64,000 nucleotides of DNA from an uncultured Actinomycetes bacterium (GTDB taxonomy: Bacteria; Actinomycetota; Acidimicrobiia; Acidimicrobiales; RAAP-2). How positions within the stretch are numbered: the first letter of the stretch is position 1; every line of letters begins with the position of its first letter. The notes beneath the pieces were generated by a model that worked only from the letters and a program-made list of their open reading frames with translations, was not told the origin of the DNA and searched no databases. The position numbers and the translations under genes were made by a program. The stretch covers positions 62,001 through 126,000 of the forward strand of contig CAIYAP010000007.1 in assembly GCA_903924205.1 (NCBI GenBank), written 5' to 3'. Positions 49,325 to 58,146 of this stretch are shown here, piece by piece.

Positions 49325-50523
49325 TGCTGGTTGCACAGCTTCCATCGGGGCCGGTCACCGGTCGCCGCGTCGCGGTCACCGGTATGGGGGCCGTGTCGTG
49401 TGCGGGGCGTGGTGTCGACGATCTTTTTAGCGCCCTCTGCACAGGAAGTGAGCCCGAGTCTCGTTCGGTGCCTCCATTTGATGTGACCGACATAGGCGGA
49501 CCGAAGGAGTTGCGTCGCCTCGATCCCTTTTCCCTTTTTGCGCTCACCGCCGCGCGAGATGCCTGGAGCCAATCGGGCCTGCCCCCCACTCTTGCGAACG
49601 GTGCCTCCATTGTCGCCACGGGAATCGGAGGCCTTCAGACGCTGACGGCGCAGCTATCCATTCTCGACAGCAAGGGCCCCGATCGCGTCTCGCCTTTCAT
49701 GATTCCCATGATGATGCCAAATGCGGCCGCGGCGGCCGTGTCGCTGAGTTTTGGGTTAACGGGTCCCTGCGAAACGATTACCACTGCATGTGCGGCAGGC
49801 ACGCATGCCATCGGCTACGCCGCACGGCTTATCGCGCAGGGTCGAGTGAACGTCGCTGTGGCCGGTGGCGCAGAAGCGGTCATCACTCCCATCGCTCGCG
49901 CTGGTTTTCACAACATGACGGCTCTTTCGTCGAGCGGGTCATCACGTCCATTTGACAAAGGACGTGATGGCTTCGTGATGGGCGAAGGTGCCGGAATTTT
50001 GGTGCTCGAAGACTGGGACCACGCAATCGCTCGCGGCGCCACGATTCTGGCCGAGATTTTGGGAGCGGCCTCCACGGCAGACGCCCACCACATCACCGCA
50101 CCTCGACCTGATGGAGGCGGCGCACTCGACGCCATGACACGAGCGCTTGCCGATGCCGGCATCTCACCTTCCGAGGTCAGTCACATCAACGCGCACGGCA
50201 CTTCCACGCCACTCAACGATGCGGCCGAAGCGGCTGCCCTTCACCAACTATTTGGATCCGCCGTTCCGCCAGTGACGTCCGTCAAGGGGTACCTCGGCCA
50301 TTCATTGGCCGCGGCAGGCGCCCTCGAAGCAGTCGTTGCGGTTCACAGCATTCTGCAGGGGGTCGTGACACCGACTGCCGGGACCACCCACGTGGACACA
50401 GGGCTCGATCTCGACGTGGTCATCGGCGCTCCTCGGCCCCTTGCGAGTACTCACGTTTTATCCAACTCGTTTGGCTTCGGTGGCCATAACGGCAGCGTCG
50501 TTATCTCGACGCCTCATCGATAG
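49324..50523 (+). CDS. fabF: 3-oxoacyl-ACP synthase II
   Basis: Elongating beta-ketoacyl-ACP synthase, 399 aa. The Cys-His-His triad is complete: C156 in TTACAAGTHA, His in INAHGTSTPLND and His in GYLGHSLAAAG. GTG start overlapping the acpP stop by one base. The last 23 bp overlap the convergent trpA. No fabH, fabZ or fabI is in the window. Confidence 0.96.
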   Translation: MLVAQLPSGPVTGRRVAVTGMGAVSCAGRGVDDLFSALCTGSEPESRSVPPFDVTDIGGPKELRRLDPFSLFALTAARDAWSQSGLPPTLANGASIVATGIGGLQTLTAQLSILDSKGPDRVSPFMIPMMMPNAAAAAVSLSFGLTGPCETITTACAAGTHAIGYAARLIAQGRVNVAVAGGAEAVITPIARAGFHNMTALSSSGSSRPFDKGRDGFVMGEGAGILVLEDWDHAIARGATILAEILGAASTADAHHITAPRPDGGGALDAMTRALADAGISPSEVSHINAHGTSTPLNDAAEAAALHQLFGSAVPPVTSVKGYLGHSLAAAGALEAVVAVHSILQGVVTPTAGTTHVDTGLDLDVVIGAPRPLASTHVLSNSFGFGGHNGSVVISTPHR

Positions 50524-51280
50524 CCACTCGCAGCGCCGTCACTAGTTGTCTCGTTTCGTCTGGCGTGCCGCCATTCATGATTTGGCGGACGAGAGCCGAA
50601 CCCACGATGGCGCCATCGGCGAACTGAATCGCCGCGGCGGCATCTTCGGGCGATGAGATACCAATGCCGACATAGACCGGAAGATCGCTGGTCTCTCTAA
50701 TCACCGAGCACACCTGCTGCGCTAAACCCACTCCTTGCGCCTTGCCCGTCACCGACATGCTCGCGGCGGCGTAGGCAAAGCCATGGCAATGCGTCGCGAT
50801 GATGTGAGCTCGCTGCGGCGACGTAGAAGGAGCAAAAATTCTGATCGGTGCCACGTCGTGCGCGAGGAGGATGGGGTCAACGTCACGAGACTCTTCGGGT
50901 GGAAGGTCCGGCAGGATGACCCCTGAGATGGCGGCAGCCTGCAGTGCTGCGGAAACCGGTTCCCAACCGTGGCGGTGAAGAACATTGGCGTACGTCATCA
51001 AAACCTGCGGAATGCCCAGCGAACGACTGGAGAGTTCCGCGAGGGCGCTGACCAAAGTCGTTCCCGCATCAAGAGCTTTAGTGGCGGCTTGCTGAATAAC
51101 CACACCATCCATGATGGGGTCTGAAAATGGCGCTCCAATCTCGACGAGGTCGGCACCGCCATCAGCCGCCGCGGCCACGTGGTCAAGCCAGTCGGGCACG
51201 ACACCGGCCATCAAATAGATGACGAGAGCCTTGCGGCCATCATTGCGGAGGGAGCGAAGCGTGGTCTCCAGTGTGCTCAT
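50501..51280 (-). CDS. trpA: Tryptophan synthase alpha subunit
   Basis: Cleaves indole-3-glycerol phosphate to indole, which passes to TrpB. The 259-aa TIM-barrel protein has the catalytic Glu and Asp in LVEIGAPFSDPIMDG (E47, D58), plus YVGIGISSPEDAAA and GAIVGSALVRQI for phosphate binding. Last gene of the trp run, beginning on the trpB stop codon (TGATG). Its 3' end overlaps fabF by 23 bp. Confidence 0.97.
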   Translation of the reverse strand: MSTLETTLRSLRNDGRKALVIYLMAGVVPDWLDHVAAAADGGADLVEIGAPFSDPIMDGVVIQQAATKALDAGTTLVSALAELSSRSLGIPQVLMTYANVLHRHGWEPVSAALQAAAISGVILPDLPPEESRDVDPILLAHDVAPIRIFAPSTSPQRAHIIATHCHGFAYAAASMSVTGKAQGVGLAQQVCSVIRETSDLPVYVGIGISSPEDAAAAIQFADGAIVGSALVRQIMNGGTPDETRQLVTALRVAIDEASR

Positions 51281-52437
51281 CAGCGGGCCGCCAACACTTC
51301 ACGAATCTGAGCAACGTCCTTATCACCGCGACCCGACAAATTCACGAGAACACGACTACCGCGCGGCAATTCGCGTCCCGCCTCGCGAAGGACGTAAGCG
51401 ATGGCGTGCGCTGACTCCAACGCGGGGATGATTCCTTCGAGCTGGCTGAGTTTGACCACCGCGTCGAGAACTTCATCATCGTGGGCCGTGGAGTATTCCG
51501 CGCGTCCCGACGACGACCATGCCGCATGCTCCGGGCCCACTCCGGGGTAGTCCAGCCCAGCACTGATGGAGTGCGCTTCGATGATCTGGCCATCGGCATC
51601 ATCGAGAATGTACGTTCGCATTCCGTGCAAGATCCCCGGCTTACCGTTGGAGACGGCCGCGCCGCCCGCTGCCTCAACTCCCACCAAATTGACGGATGCA
51701 TCTTTTTCGAATCCACTGAAAATGCCCGCGGCGTTTGAACCACCGCCGACACACGCGATGACTACATCGGGAAGTCCGCCCGCGATGTCAAGCATTTGTC
51801 GTCGAGATTCCACCCCAATGACCGATTGAAAGGTGCGGACCATTTCGGGAAAAGGATGAGGCCCCATCACCGAACCGAGGCAGTAGTGCGTATCGTCGAC
51901 GCAGGTCACCCACTCGCGCATCGCCTCATTGACAGCATCCTTCAAGGTCTTAGAGCCGCTCAACACAGGAACGACGGCAGCGCCAAGAAGTTCCATGCGA
52001 AATACATTGAGCGATTGACGAATCGTGTCCACTTCTCCCATGAAGACGGTGCATTCCAAACCAAAGCGTGCCGCCGCCGTGGCCGAGGCGACGCCGTGCT
52101 GACCCGCGCCGGTTTCCGCGATCATTCGCTTCTTACCCATTCGCGCGGTCAGTAGAGCCTGTCCCACGACATTATTGATTTTGTGCGAACCAGTGTGCGC
52201 GAGATCTTCGCGCTTCAACCACACTTCGAGGCCGGTCTCTTCCGACAGCCGAGCGCAGTAGGAGATCGGGGTGGGGCGGCCACCAAATTCCGCCAACACA
52301 TGAGAAAACTCATCACGGAATTCTTGATCTGACCACGCGTCATGAAAGGCGACCGACAATTCGGCGCAGGCGCCCATCAGGGCTTCCGGGACGTATTGCC
52401 CACCAAACTCTCCAAAGTGACCATGAGCGAGGTCCAT
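51280..52437 (-). CDS. trpB: Tryptophan synthase beta subunit
   Basis: PLP enzyme that joins indole and serine. The 385-aa protein is the standard TrpB1 type. The PLP Lys is K86 in [12 protein letters not shown], the catalytic Glu is in [12 protein letters not shown], and the phosphate loop is [10 protein letters not shown]. Coupled to both neighbours by one-base stop/start overlaps. Confidence 0.98.
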   Translation of the reverse strand: MDLAHGHFGEFGGQYVPEALMGACAELSVAFHDAWSDQEFRDEFSHVLAEFGGRPTPISYCARLSEETGLEVWLKREDLAHTGSHKINNVVGQALLTARMGKKRMIAETGAGQHGVASATAAARFGLECTVFMGEVDTIRQSLNVFRMELLGAAVVPVLSGSKTLKDAVNEAMREWVTCVDDTHYCLGSVMGPHPFPEMVRTFQSVIGVESRRQMLDIAGGLPDVVIACVGGGSNAAGIFSGFEKDASVNLVGVEAAGGAAVSNGKPGILHGMRTYILDDADGQIIEAHSISAGLDYPGVGPEHAAWSSSGRAEYSTAHDDEVLDAVVKLSQLEGIIPALESAHAIAYVLREAGRELPRGSRVLVNLSGRGDKDVAQIREVLAAR

Positions 52438-53075
52438 TAAACGTCTCCACTTTCTCGTTGAGCGAATGCGTCTTGTGCTGCACGAACAAAATCCGAAACC
52501 AAGGCGGAATCCTTCTGGCCAGGAGAGCTTTCCACTCCCGACGACACATCCACTCCGCTGACGGGATACCTTGTGATCACCTCAGTGACGGTAGCGGGAG
52601 ATAAACCGCCTGCGACAATCACGGGGAGGCGCCAGGTTCGATTCAACAACGGTGTGAAAGCCACTTGCCGACCACTGCCGGGTTCGGACCCGTCGAGTAA
52701 CAACCCCGCCAGGCCGTCGACATCGAAGTCCGCAACTTCGCGGCTTGACGCCTCGAGGGCCTTGATGACGGTGATCCCCTCCGAGAGGAGCAACTTGACG
52801 TCTCCTAAAGATTCAGCGCCATGTAGCTGGACAACGTCAGGCTGAACCTCCGTCACGATTTGCCTGATTCGGGTCACATCTGAACCTCGAAAGACGCAGA
52901 CAATATCCGCTCGACCTCGAATCTCCGTGGCAATCTCTCTCGCTGTTGACGGCGATACCTGTCGGCGTGACTCATCCATGACGAGGCCGATGGCCGTGGC
53001 ACCCGCCGACACTGCCATGGCGGCATTGTCGACACGTGTCAATCCGCAAATCTTGATGACGGGCCACTGGAGCAT
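52437..53075 (-). CDS. trpF: Phosphoribosylanthranilate isomerase
   Basis: Third step of tryptophan synthesis, a TIM barrel of 212 aa. The catalytic Cys lies in [13 protein letters not shown] and the general acid Asp in [23 protein letters not shown] and [13 protein letters not shown] form the phosphate site. A dedicated trpF shows that the organism does not rely on a PriA-type dual enzyme for this step, although many actinobacteria do. It begins 10 bp after trpC. Confidence 0.94.
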   Translation of the reverse strand: MLQWPVIKICGLTRVDNAAMAVSAGATAIGLVMDESRRQVSPSTAREIATEIRGRADIVCVFRGSDVTRIRQIVTEVQPDVVQLHGAESLGDVKLLLSEGITVIKALEASSREVADFDVDGLAGLLLDGSEPGSGRQVAFTPLLNRTWRLPVIVAGGLSPATVTEVITRYPVSGVDVSSGVESSPGQKDSALVSDFVRAAQDAFAQRESGDV

Positions 53076-53085
53076 TGTCAGCCGC

Positions 53086-53865
53086 CTACTTAGGCTTTCG
53101 AATGGAGCTCATCGTGGTTAGCAATTCGGGCAGACCTTCTCCTGCTCGCATCAATGCTTCCCCAATCAAGACGCCATCAAAACCATTATCGGCAGCATTT
53201 TGTACATCGCTTGCAGATTTCAATCCCGACTCACAGACGAAAAGTGCGTCCCCACACGCCTCGGAACGCACAGTTGCGGCGCGTTTCGGGTCAATGGTGA
53301 ACGTGTGAAGGTCGCGTTGATTGACACCGATCAACGTGGCTCCCACCGCCTCCACTCGACGCAATTCATTTACGTCGTGTACTTCGAATAGGGACTGGAG
53401 TCCCGCATCGGTCGCTACCTGCGACAGTGTCACCAATTCCTCATCAGACAAGATGGTGGCGATGAGCAACACAATGTTGGCGCCATTCTGCGCGGCATCG
53501 AGAACGTCATTCTCGCTGACGGTGAAGTCTTTCCGCAAAATCGGAACGGCCCCCCCTGCGGTGGCAGCCACCCGACGGAGATCCTCGAGGGATCCACCGA
53601 AATGGGGTTCATCAGTCAACACGCTGATGGCCGCCGCGCCATTGTCGATGTAGCGACGTGCTTGGTCGTCTGGTTGAAGGTCGGCAATCACCCCTGCCGA
53701 CGGGCTCTGACGCTTCACTTCGGCAATCACCGAAATCGTCTCTTTCAGGAAGGCTGCCCTGGTATCCAACGGTATGGCCGCTATGTCGCGCGCCACCCAA
53801 TCACGATCGTCGGCCGCCGCGCGGTCGCGGTGATATTCGGCAATACGGTCAAGGTATGTCGCCAT
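53086..53865 (-). CDS. trpC: Indole-3-glycerol phosphate synthase
   Basis: Fourth step of tryptophan synthesis, 259 aa. Motifs: VIAEVKRQSPSAGVI with the catalytic Lys, LRKDFTVSENDVLDA, IGVNQRDLHTF and CESGLKSASDV. It follows the ygfZ-like gene by 15 bp. A TACGCT hexamer six bases before the ATG may be a leaderless internal promoter. Confidence 0.96.
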   Translation of the reverse strand: MATYLDRIAEYHRDRAAADDRDWVARDIAAIPLDTRAAFLKETISVIAEVKRQSPSAGVIADLQPDDQARRYIDNGAAAISVLTDEPHFGGSLEDLRRVAATAGGAVPILRKDFTVSENDVLDAAQNGANIVLLIATILSDEELVTLSQVATDAGLQSLFEVHDVNELRRVEAVGATLIGVNQRDLHTFTIDPKRAATVRSEACGDALFVCESGLKSASDVQNAADNGFDGVLIGEALMRAGEGLPELLTTMSSIRKPK

Positions 53866-53871
53866 ATCCTG

Positions 53872-53877
53872 AGCGTA
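53872..53877 (-). promoter_or_regulatory. Possible internal -10 hexamer TACGCT for trpC
   Basis: TACGCT, then CAGGAT, then ATG at 53865, in the 15-bp gap after the ygfZ-like gene. Spacing fits the leaderless pattern, but an internal operon site is more likely to arise by chance. Confidence 0.3.
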
Positions 53878-53880
53878 CCG

Positions 53881-54492
53881 TCAGGGAATCGGTGACCACG
53901 CCGGACAGCCACTGAGGTCAACAGAACGTCGTGCAACCACGTACACATCGCCAACAGCAAAAACATTCAAAACTTTGCCATCTCCGTTGCCATGTAGCCA
54001 GTCCTGAATGCCGTCAGCATTTCCCCGTCCGTGACGATGGACGAGGGGGGCCACCACACCTCGCGAATCGGCACGCTCGACCATCTCTTGACCCGGGTAG
54101 CAGCCCCGGTTCAGCACCACCGAGGCATCGAAGAAGCGTCTCTCAAGACCCGAGGCCAGCAGCCCTTCAGCGAGGACTTCGGCCGTCGGCGCACTGACGC
54201 GCAGTATTTGGTCGTCCTCCCACCGTTCATCAACAACTCGTTCATCGCTGGCGGCCACGCGAATGCGAAATCGGCGCAGCCGCTGTTCAACGCTCTCGGC
54301 CAGTGCTACGGGAGCACTGATAATCACGTCATCGCCAAAAGCGTCCAGCCACAGCCACGACACGATGGTGCCTCGGGGATCAAGGAGCAAAGCGAAGCGA
54401 CCCCCTGACAGGGGTACCGGTGCTGAAATCTGCCCCGACAGGTACTCGTGGACATCCGGGCCACTCCAGCGCCAGCGGGCGATATCAAGCAT
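53881..54492 (-). CDS. Folate-binding YgfZ/GcvT-like protein
   Basis: A 203-aa protein of the YgfZ (IBA57) family, which in other organisms uses tetrahydrofolate in iron-sulfur cluster assembly or repair. The signature is LNRGCYPGQEMVERADSRG, with the conserved Cys, near residue 130. Start at ATG 54492 (MLDIARWRWSG); the 293-aa track ORF adds 90 residues that read trpE in another frame. Overlaps trpE by 8 bp, so it lies inside the tryptophan operon for no known pathway reason. A short family member (E. coli YgfZ is longer). Confidence 0.8.
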   Translation of the reverse strand: MLDIARWRWSGPDVHEYLSGQISAPVPLSGGRFALLLDPRGTIVSWLWLDAFGDDVIISAPVALAESVEQRLRRFRIRVAASDERVVDERWEDDQILRVSAPTAEVLAEGLLASGLERRFFDASVVLNRGCYPGQEMVERADSRGVVAPLVHRHGRGNADGIQDWLHGNGDGKVLNVFAVGDVYVVARRSVDLSGCPAWSPIP

Positions 54493-55963
54493 GACGCTGC
54501 ACGTTGCGGACGGCTTGAACGACGGCGGCAGCCTTCGTTGCGCACTCGTCATCTTCTCCTTGGGGTGAAGAATCCCACACAACGCCAGCACCTGCGCGGA
54601 CCACGCCTCGGCCCTCAGCGTTAACGACCAAAGTGCGGATGCAAATTGCCGCATCCAAATTTCCTCGAGTGTCGCCATACCCGACGACGCCACCATAGAG
54701 ACCGCGCGATGACGACTCAAGTTCAGTAATGATCTCCATGGCTCGTACTTTCGGCGCGCCACTCAAGGTGCCCGCTGGGAACGTCGCTCGTAAGGCATCG
54801 ACCGACGTCACCTCGTCCCTCAGCTCGCCGCTCACGGAACTCGTCATGTGCATGATGTGCGAATACATCTCGATCGTCATCAGCTCATCGACGACAACAC
54901 TGCCGTAGCGCGACACTCGACCCAAGTCGTTGCGCCCAAGGTCGACGAGCATCACGTGTTCTGCGACTTCCTTGGGGTCCTCGCACAAATCGTGAGCATG
55001 ACGCCGTGACACCTCATCATCTTCCGACCGGGGCCGTGACCCAGCAATGGGGCGTGTGGACACGTGGCGCCCCTTAACGGTCACCAACGCCTCCGGAGAG
55101 GAGCCACACAAGATGACCGCCTCATCGGCGATGAAGTAGAGGTAGGACGACGGATTAGTGACTCGTAGGGCTCGATACACCTCAAAGGGTTTCTCCACCT
55201 GGCCCACGTCGAAGGGCTGAGACAGCACCACCTGGAAAATATCCCCCGCGAGTATGTGGGCGCGCGCGTCTTGCACCATCGCCTGAAACTCCCCCACTGG
55301 CAATGTGCTCACGGGGCGTTCCGAGTCGCGAATCGGCATCGAACTTGCGTGGGCACCGTGGGTATCTTCAAGGCGTGAGACCAGGTGTTCGAGGCGCTCG
55401 ACGGCGTTATCAAAATCGGTGGTGGCGTGCGTCACCACCGTGACGCTCTGGCGCCAATGATCGAATATCGCCAGATCTCCCAGACGGATAATCAGCGCCT
55501 CGGGAACGTCGTCCGCATTCGCTTTACGCGGAGGCAACTCCTCGAGGAAGCGAACACTCTCCCAGCCCAATGCGTACACCGCACCCGAGAGCAGAGGGAT
55601 ATCCGCCGGCATCGGGCCCACAATCGGGGCCGTTAAGAAAGGGTCAAGGGCCGCCTCGAGGGTGGCAAATGGATCGTCATTTATCACGTCGATATTTCCC
55701 CGACGTGAGACCACTGAGTCGCGCCATGTGGCCACGCCGAGGTGGTTGAGGCCAACGAAGGAATAGCGTCCGAAACGTCGTCCTTCATCCACCGACTCGA
55801 GGAGGAATCCTTGACCAAGTCCGACTAGTCGCTGAAAGGCGCCCACCGGGGTGACATCGTCTAGTCGCAGCTCGAATCCCAGTGGCACCACGACCGACTG
55901 AGCGAGCAGATTGTCGACAGTCTCACGGTAACCCTCGAGCCCAGATCGAAGATTGACGCTCAT
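54485..55963 (-). CDS. trpE: Anthranilate synthase component I
   Basis: Converts chorismate to anthranilate with a glutaminase partner. The 492-aa protein has the tryptophan feedback motif region FLLESVDEGRRFGRYSFVG near residue 55, and the catalytic core with RPIAGSRPRS, DLGRNDLGRVS, FPAGTLSGAPKVRAMEII and GGVVGYGDTRGNLDAAICIR. The trpG glutaminase and trpD are not in the window. Overlaps the groES-like gene by ATGA. Confidence 0.95.
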   Translation of the reverse strand: MSVNLRSGLEGYRETVDNLLAQSVVVPLGFELRLDDVTPVGAFQRLVGLGQGFLLESVDEGRRFGRYSFVGLNHLGVATWRDSVVSRRGNIDVINDDPFATLEAALDPFLTAPIVGPMPADIPLLSGAVYALGWESVRFLEELPPRKANADDVPEALIIRLGDLAIFDHWRQSVTVVTHATTDFDNAVERLEHLVSRLEDTHGAHASSMPIRDSERPVSTLPVGEFQAMVQDARAHILAGDIFQVVLSQPFDVGQVEKPFEVYRALRVTNPSSYLYFIADEAVILCGSSPEALVTVKGRHVSTRPIAGSRPRSEDDEVSRRHAHDLCEDPKEVAEHVMLVDLGRNDLGRVSRYGSVVVDELMTIEMYSHIMHMTSSVSGELRDEVTSVDALRATFPAGTLSGAPKVRAMEIITELESSSRGLYGGVVGYGDTRGNLDAAICIRTLVVNAEGRGVVRAGAGVVWDSSPQGEDDECATKAAAVVQAVRNVQRHA

Positions 55964-56292
55964 AAATACAGCCCCGCTCCAGGCTCGGTCGCCGTTTTCG
56001 CCACGGCGTGCAGGTCTCGCTCGCGAAGAAGAACCAATTCCTCGCCATCAACTTCCACTTCGTACTGATCCTCCGACGAAAACAAAATTCTTTGCCCCGC
56101 ACTGACCGCTCGCACGTGAGGACCCACCGCAATCACCGTTGCCCAGGTCAAGCGCTTCGCAATCTGAGCGGTGGCGGGAATCAAAATTCCCGCTCGGCTG
56201 TGCCGTTCGCCGTCACCACTGTCCATCTTCACCAAGACCCGATCGAACAGAACGGAGAGAGTTGCGGCGACGCCGGGATCAGTAGTGCTCAC
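55960..56292 (-). CDS. GroES-like co-chaperonin, stand-alone
   Basis: A 110-aa protein of the Cpn10 fold: LFDRVLVKMDSGDGERHSRAGILIP, then TWATVIAVGPHVRAVSAGQRILF and a GEELVLLRERDLHAV ending. The hydrophobic ILI in the mobile loop, needed to bind GroEL, is kept. It diverges from ordinary GroES (no SGIVLPD; a 10-residue N-terminal and a C-terminal extension), has no groEL beside it and heads the trp operon. GTG start with TAACTT six bases upstream. May be a second, specialised co-chaperonin (inference). Confidence 0.8.
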   Translation of the reverse strand: MSTTDPGVAATLSVLFDRVLVKMDSGDGERHSRAGILIPATAQIAKRLTWATVIAVGPHVRAVSAGQRILFSSEDQYEVEVDGEELVLLRERDLHAVAKTATEPGAGLYL

Positions 56293-56298
56293 GGGGTC

Positions 56299-56304
56299 AA
56301 GTTA
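56299..56304 (-). promoter_or_regulatory. -10 hexamer TAACTT for groES-like/trp operon (leaderless)
   Basis: TAACTT, then GACCCC, then the GTG at 56292. No leader peptide or attenuator fits in front of trpE. Confidence 0.5.
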
Positions 56305-56347
56305 CCTGAGTGATTCTCGTCTTGCCGACGTCTGCTAAGACACATGC

Positions 56348-56536
56348 GTGTCCGGCGAGATTTCAACGATTGTGACGACTCTTCGAGAGGTCAAGGAACG
56401 CATCACGGCCGAGGTTGACCAGTCCACCGATACCGGCGGGGACATTTACCGAGAACTTGTCAATGCCGAACGGACCATTGGACGCCTGTTGCGCTCCCTC
56501 GAACGAGTTGAGCGACAGAGCGGGGGGCGTCGATAA
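56348..56536 (+). CDS. Small helical protein of unknown function
   Basis: A 62-aa ORF with GTG start, not recognised. It is almost all predicted helix (TIVTTLREVKERITAEV, then a Gly-rich turn TDTGGD, then YRELVNAERTIGRLLRSLERV), with a basic tail, which suggests a helical hairpin or coiled coil. It ends 2 bp before mshD on the same strand, so a joint transcript is likely. Codon use looks like that of its neighbours. A TAAGAC hexamer six bases before the GTG is a near miss to the leaderless -10 pattern. Confidence 0.55.
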   Translation: MSGEISTIVTTLREVKERITAEVDQSTDTGGDIYRELVNAERTIGRLLRSLERVERQSGGRR

Positions 56537-56538
56537 CG

Positions 56539-57363
56539 GTGGCCTGGCGCGAATCAATTGTCCTCACACCCTCCGAACGCAGAGACATCCTCGACCTGTG
56601 CCTCACCTGGGATGATCTTCTCGGTCGAGAGTCCATTGATGAAACTCGTCGTCGCCGGGTTCAGCACAACAGCCCAGGCGGCCACTGGCTCAACGTCGAG
56701 GGAAACCGGGTGATTGGTTATGCAGGCGCTCTCGCCCACCGAGGAACCGAGGTTGAGATGCTCGGTGGCCAATTTGATGCCACCTTGGCCGCCGCGATCC
56801 GACGTGACCGCGCCGTGGTGCGCTGGTGGATCCGAGATTCGAACCCCTATCCCCCGCATTTAAGCGTCGTTCGGCAGCTGGATTTCATGCGTGCCGAACT
56901 CGAGCCCTTTCATTTCGGTACGCCCCCAGGACTGCGTCGCATCGATCTCCCTCGTGATATTGACTCATGGCTTGCGCACAACAACGCCAGTTTCGCGAAC
57001 CATCCCGAACAGGGATCGTGGACCAAGGACGACCTCGAAGCACGGGTGCAAGAGCCCTGGTTCGATCCTTCCGCCTTCCTACTGTGGGAAGACGATCGCA
57101 ATATCGCCGCGTCGTGCTGGATCAAATTTCACGAGTTGGCAGCGGAACGCGTCGGCGAAATATACGTTTTCTCCGTTGACCCCAAGGTGCAAGGCAAGGG
57201 TTGGGGCCGTCGAATGCTGGACGCCGGACTCGCGGCGATCACGGACCGAGGAGTACATCACGCGGTCTTGTACGTTGACGCCGACAATCTGGCGGCAACC
57301 GCCCTCTATGAGTCTGCGGGATTTACCACTCGGCGCCGAGACCTCTTGCTACAAATTCCCTAA
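56539..57363 (+). CDS. mshD: Mycothiol synthase (GNAT acetyltransferase)
   Basis: Acetylates the Cys-GlcN-inositol intermediate in the last step of mycothiol synthesis. The 274-aa protein has tandem GNAT halves; the C-terminal, active one holds NNASFANHPEQGSW, EIYVFSVDPKVQGKGWGRRML (acetyl-CoA pyrophosphate loop) and LYVDADNLAATALYESAGF, the MshD pattern. The N-terminal half is degraded, as usual. GTG start. Mycothiol is restricted to actinobacteria, so this gene is strong lineage evidence. Confidence 0.9.
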   Translation: MAWRESIVLTPSERRDILDLCLTWDDLLGRESIDETRRRRVQHNSPGGHWLNVEGNRVIGYAGALAHRGTEVEMLGGQFDATLAAAIRRDRAVVRWWIRDSNPYPPHLSVVRQLDFMRAELEPFHFGTPPGLRRIDLPRDIDSWLAHNNASFANHPEQGSWTKDDLEARVQEPWFDPSAFLLWEDDRNIAASCWIKFHELAAERVGEIYVFSVDPKVQGKGWGRRMLDAGLAAITDRGVHHAVLYVDADNLAATALYESAGFTTRRRDLLLQIP

Positions 57364-57375
57364 CCGAGGATGTGG

Positions 57376-57400
57376 CCACCGCAATAAGTCACTGCGGTGG
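57376..57400. terminator. Weak hairpin between mshD and VIT1 genes
   Basis: An 8-bp stem, CCACCGCA/TGCGGTGG, with a 9-base loop spans the 25-bp convergent gap and contains the VIT1 stop codon. No T run follows on either side. Confidence 0.35.
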
Positions 57401-58087
57401 ACCGATGAGGTGGCCGACGCCATAAGTCACACCTGCGGCCAGAGTGGTCACCACGAGCTGTCTAACGGCCGTTCGAACAGGCCCGCGTCCCGAGAAGATT
57501 CCCGTTACCGCCCCTACCGCAAGGGACGCGACAGCACCCAGCGAGATAGATAGCCAAATGGACCACGTAGATGGCCAGAACCATGGGAACAAGGGCACCG
57601 ATGCTCCGAGGCTGAATGCGACGAAGGAACTCGATGCGGCGCGCCAACTGGATCCAATGGCACTCGGGTCCATACCCAATTCTTCACGAGCATGCAAACG
57701 AAGTGCTGCTTCGGGATTCGCCATCACTTCACTGGCCATCAATCGAGCAGTGGAGTCACTGATGCCTTGCTTCAAAAACACCTCAATGAGTTCTTGAATC
57801 TCATCTTCGGGAGACTCTGCGAGCGACTTGCGCTCCACTTCGATTTCCTTTTCAAAGAGCTCGCGTTGCGCGGTCATCGAGATGTACTCTCCCGTCGCCA
57901 TCGAGAATCCGCCAGCGACGAGACCGGCGAGTCCGGCGAGGCGAACAGTTGCCGGGTGGGGGTGGGCGCCGGCGAACCCCAGAATCAGAGACAAGTTGGT
58001 GACCAGGCCATCGCTGACGCCGAAAACGGCGGCGCGAATCCAGCCATCCGAGAGATTTCGGTGGTGCTCTTCGTGACCTGCGCTCAT
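57389..58087 (-). CDS. VIT1/CCC1-family metal (iron/manganese) transporter
   Basis: A 232-aa membrane protein of the vacuolar iron transporter family. The first helices contain GVSDGLVTNLSLILGFAGA and GGFSMATGEYISMTAQ, a signature of the family; a long acidic cytoplasmic domain with Glu-rich metal-site helices (EIEVERKSLAESPEDEIQELIE) follows, then three helices. I choose ATG 58087 because TAAGAT lies seven bases before it; the track uses GTG 58114. Probably moves Fe2+ or Mn2+ out of the cytoplasm; bacteria lack vacuoles, so the role is efflux (inference). Confidence 0.87.
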   Translation of the reverse strand: MSAGHEEHHRNLSDGWIRAAVFGVSDGLVTNLSLILGFAGAHPHPATVRLAGLAGLVAGGFSMATGEYISMTAQRELFEKEIEVERKSLAESPEDEIQELIEVFLKQGISDSTARLMASEVMANPEAALRLHAREELGMDPSAIGSSWRAASSSFVAFSLGASVPLFPWFWPSTWSIWLSISLGAVASLAVGAVTGIFSGRGPVRTAVRQLVVTTLAAGVTYGVGHLIGPPQ

Positions 58088-58094
58088 AGGTCGA

Positions 58095-58100
58095 ATCTTA
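58095..58100 (-). promoter_or_regulatory. -10 hexamer TAAGAT for the VIT1 gene (leaderless)
   Basis: TAAGAT, then TCGACCT, then ATG at 58087. It lies inside the longer track ORF and supports the shorter start. Confidence 0.45.
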
Positions 58101-58121
58101 GGGGTGCCACTCACTCACCAT

Positions 58122-58127
58122 TAGGGT
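58122..58127 (+). promoter_or_regulatory. Possible -10 hexamer TAGGGT for the MaoC-like gene
   Basis: TAGGGT is followed by an AAAGGAGTC ribosome-binding site and the ATG at 58147, predicting a short leader. Confidence 0.3.
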
Positions 58128-58146
58128 GGTCGACAAAGGAGTCACT

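Noticed and set aside
56293-56347. Trp leader peptide or T-box/attenuator before groES-trpE
   Set aside because: Only about 55 bp lie upstream, shared with a divergent gene, and no Trp codon run or competing hairpins are present.
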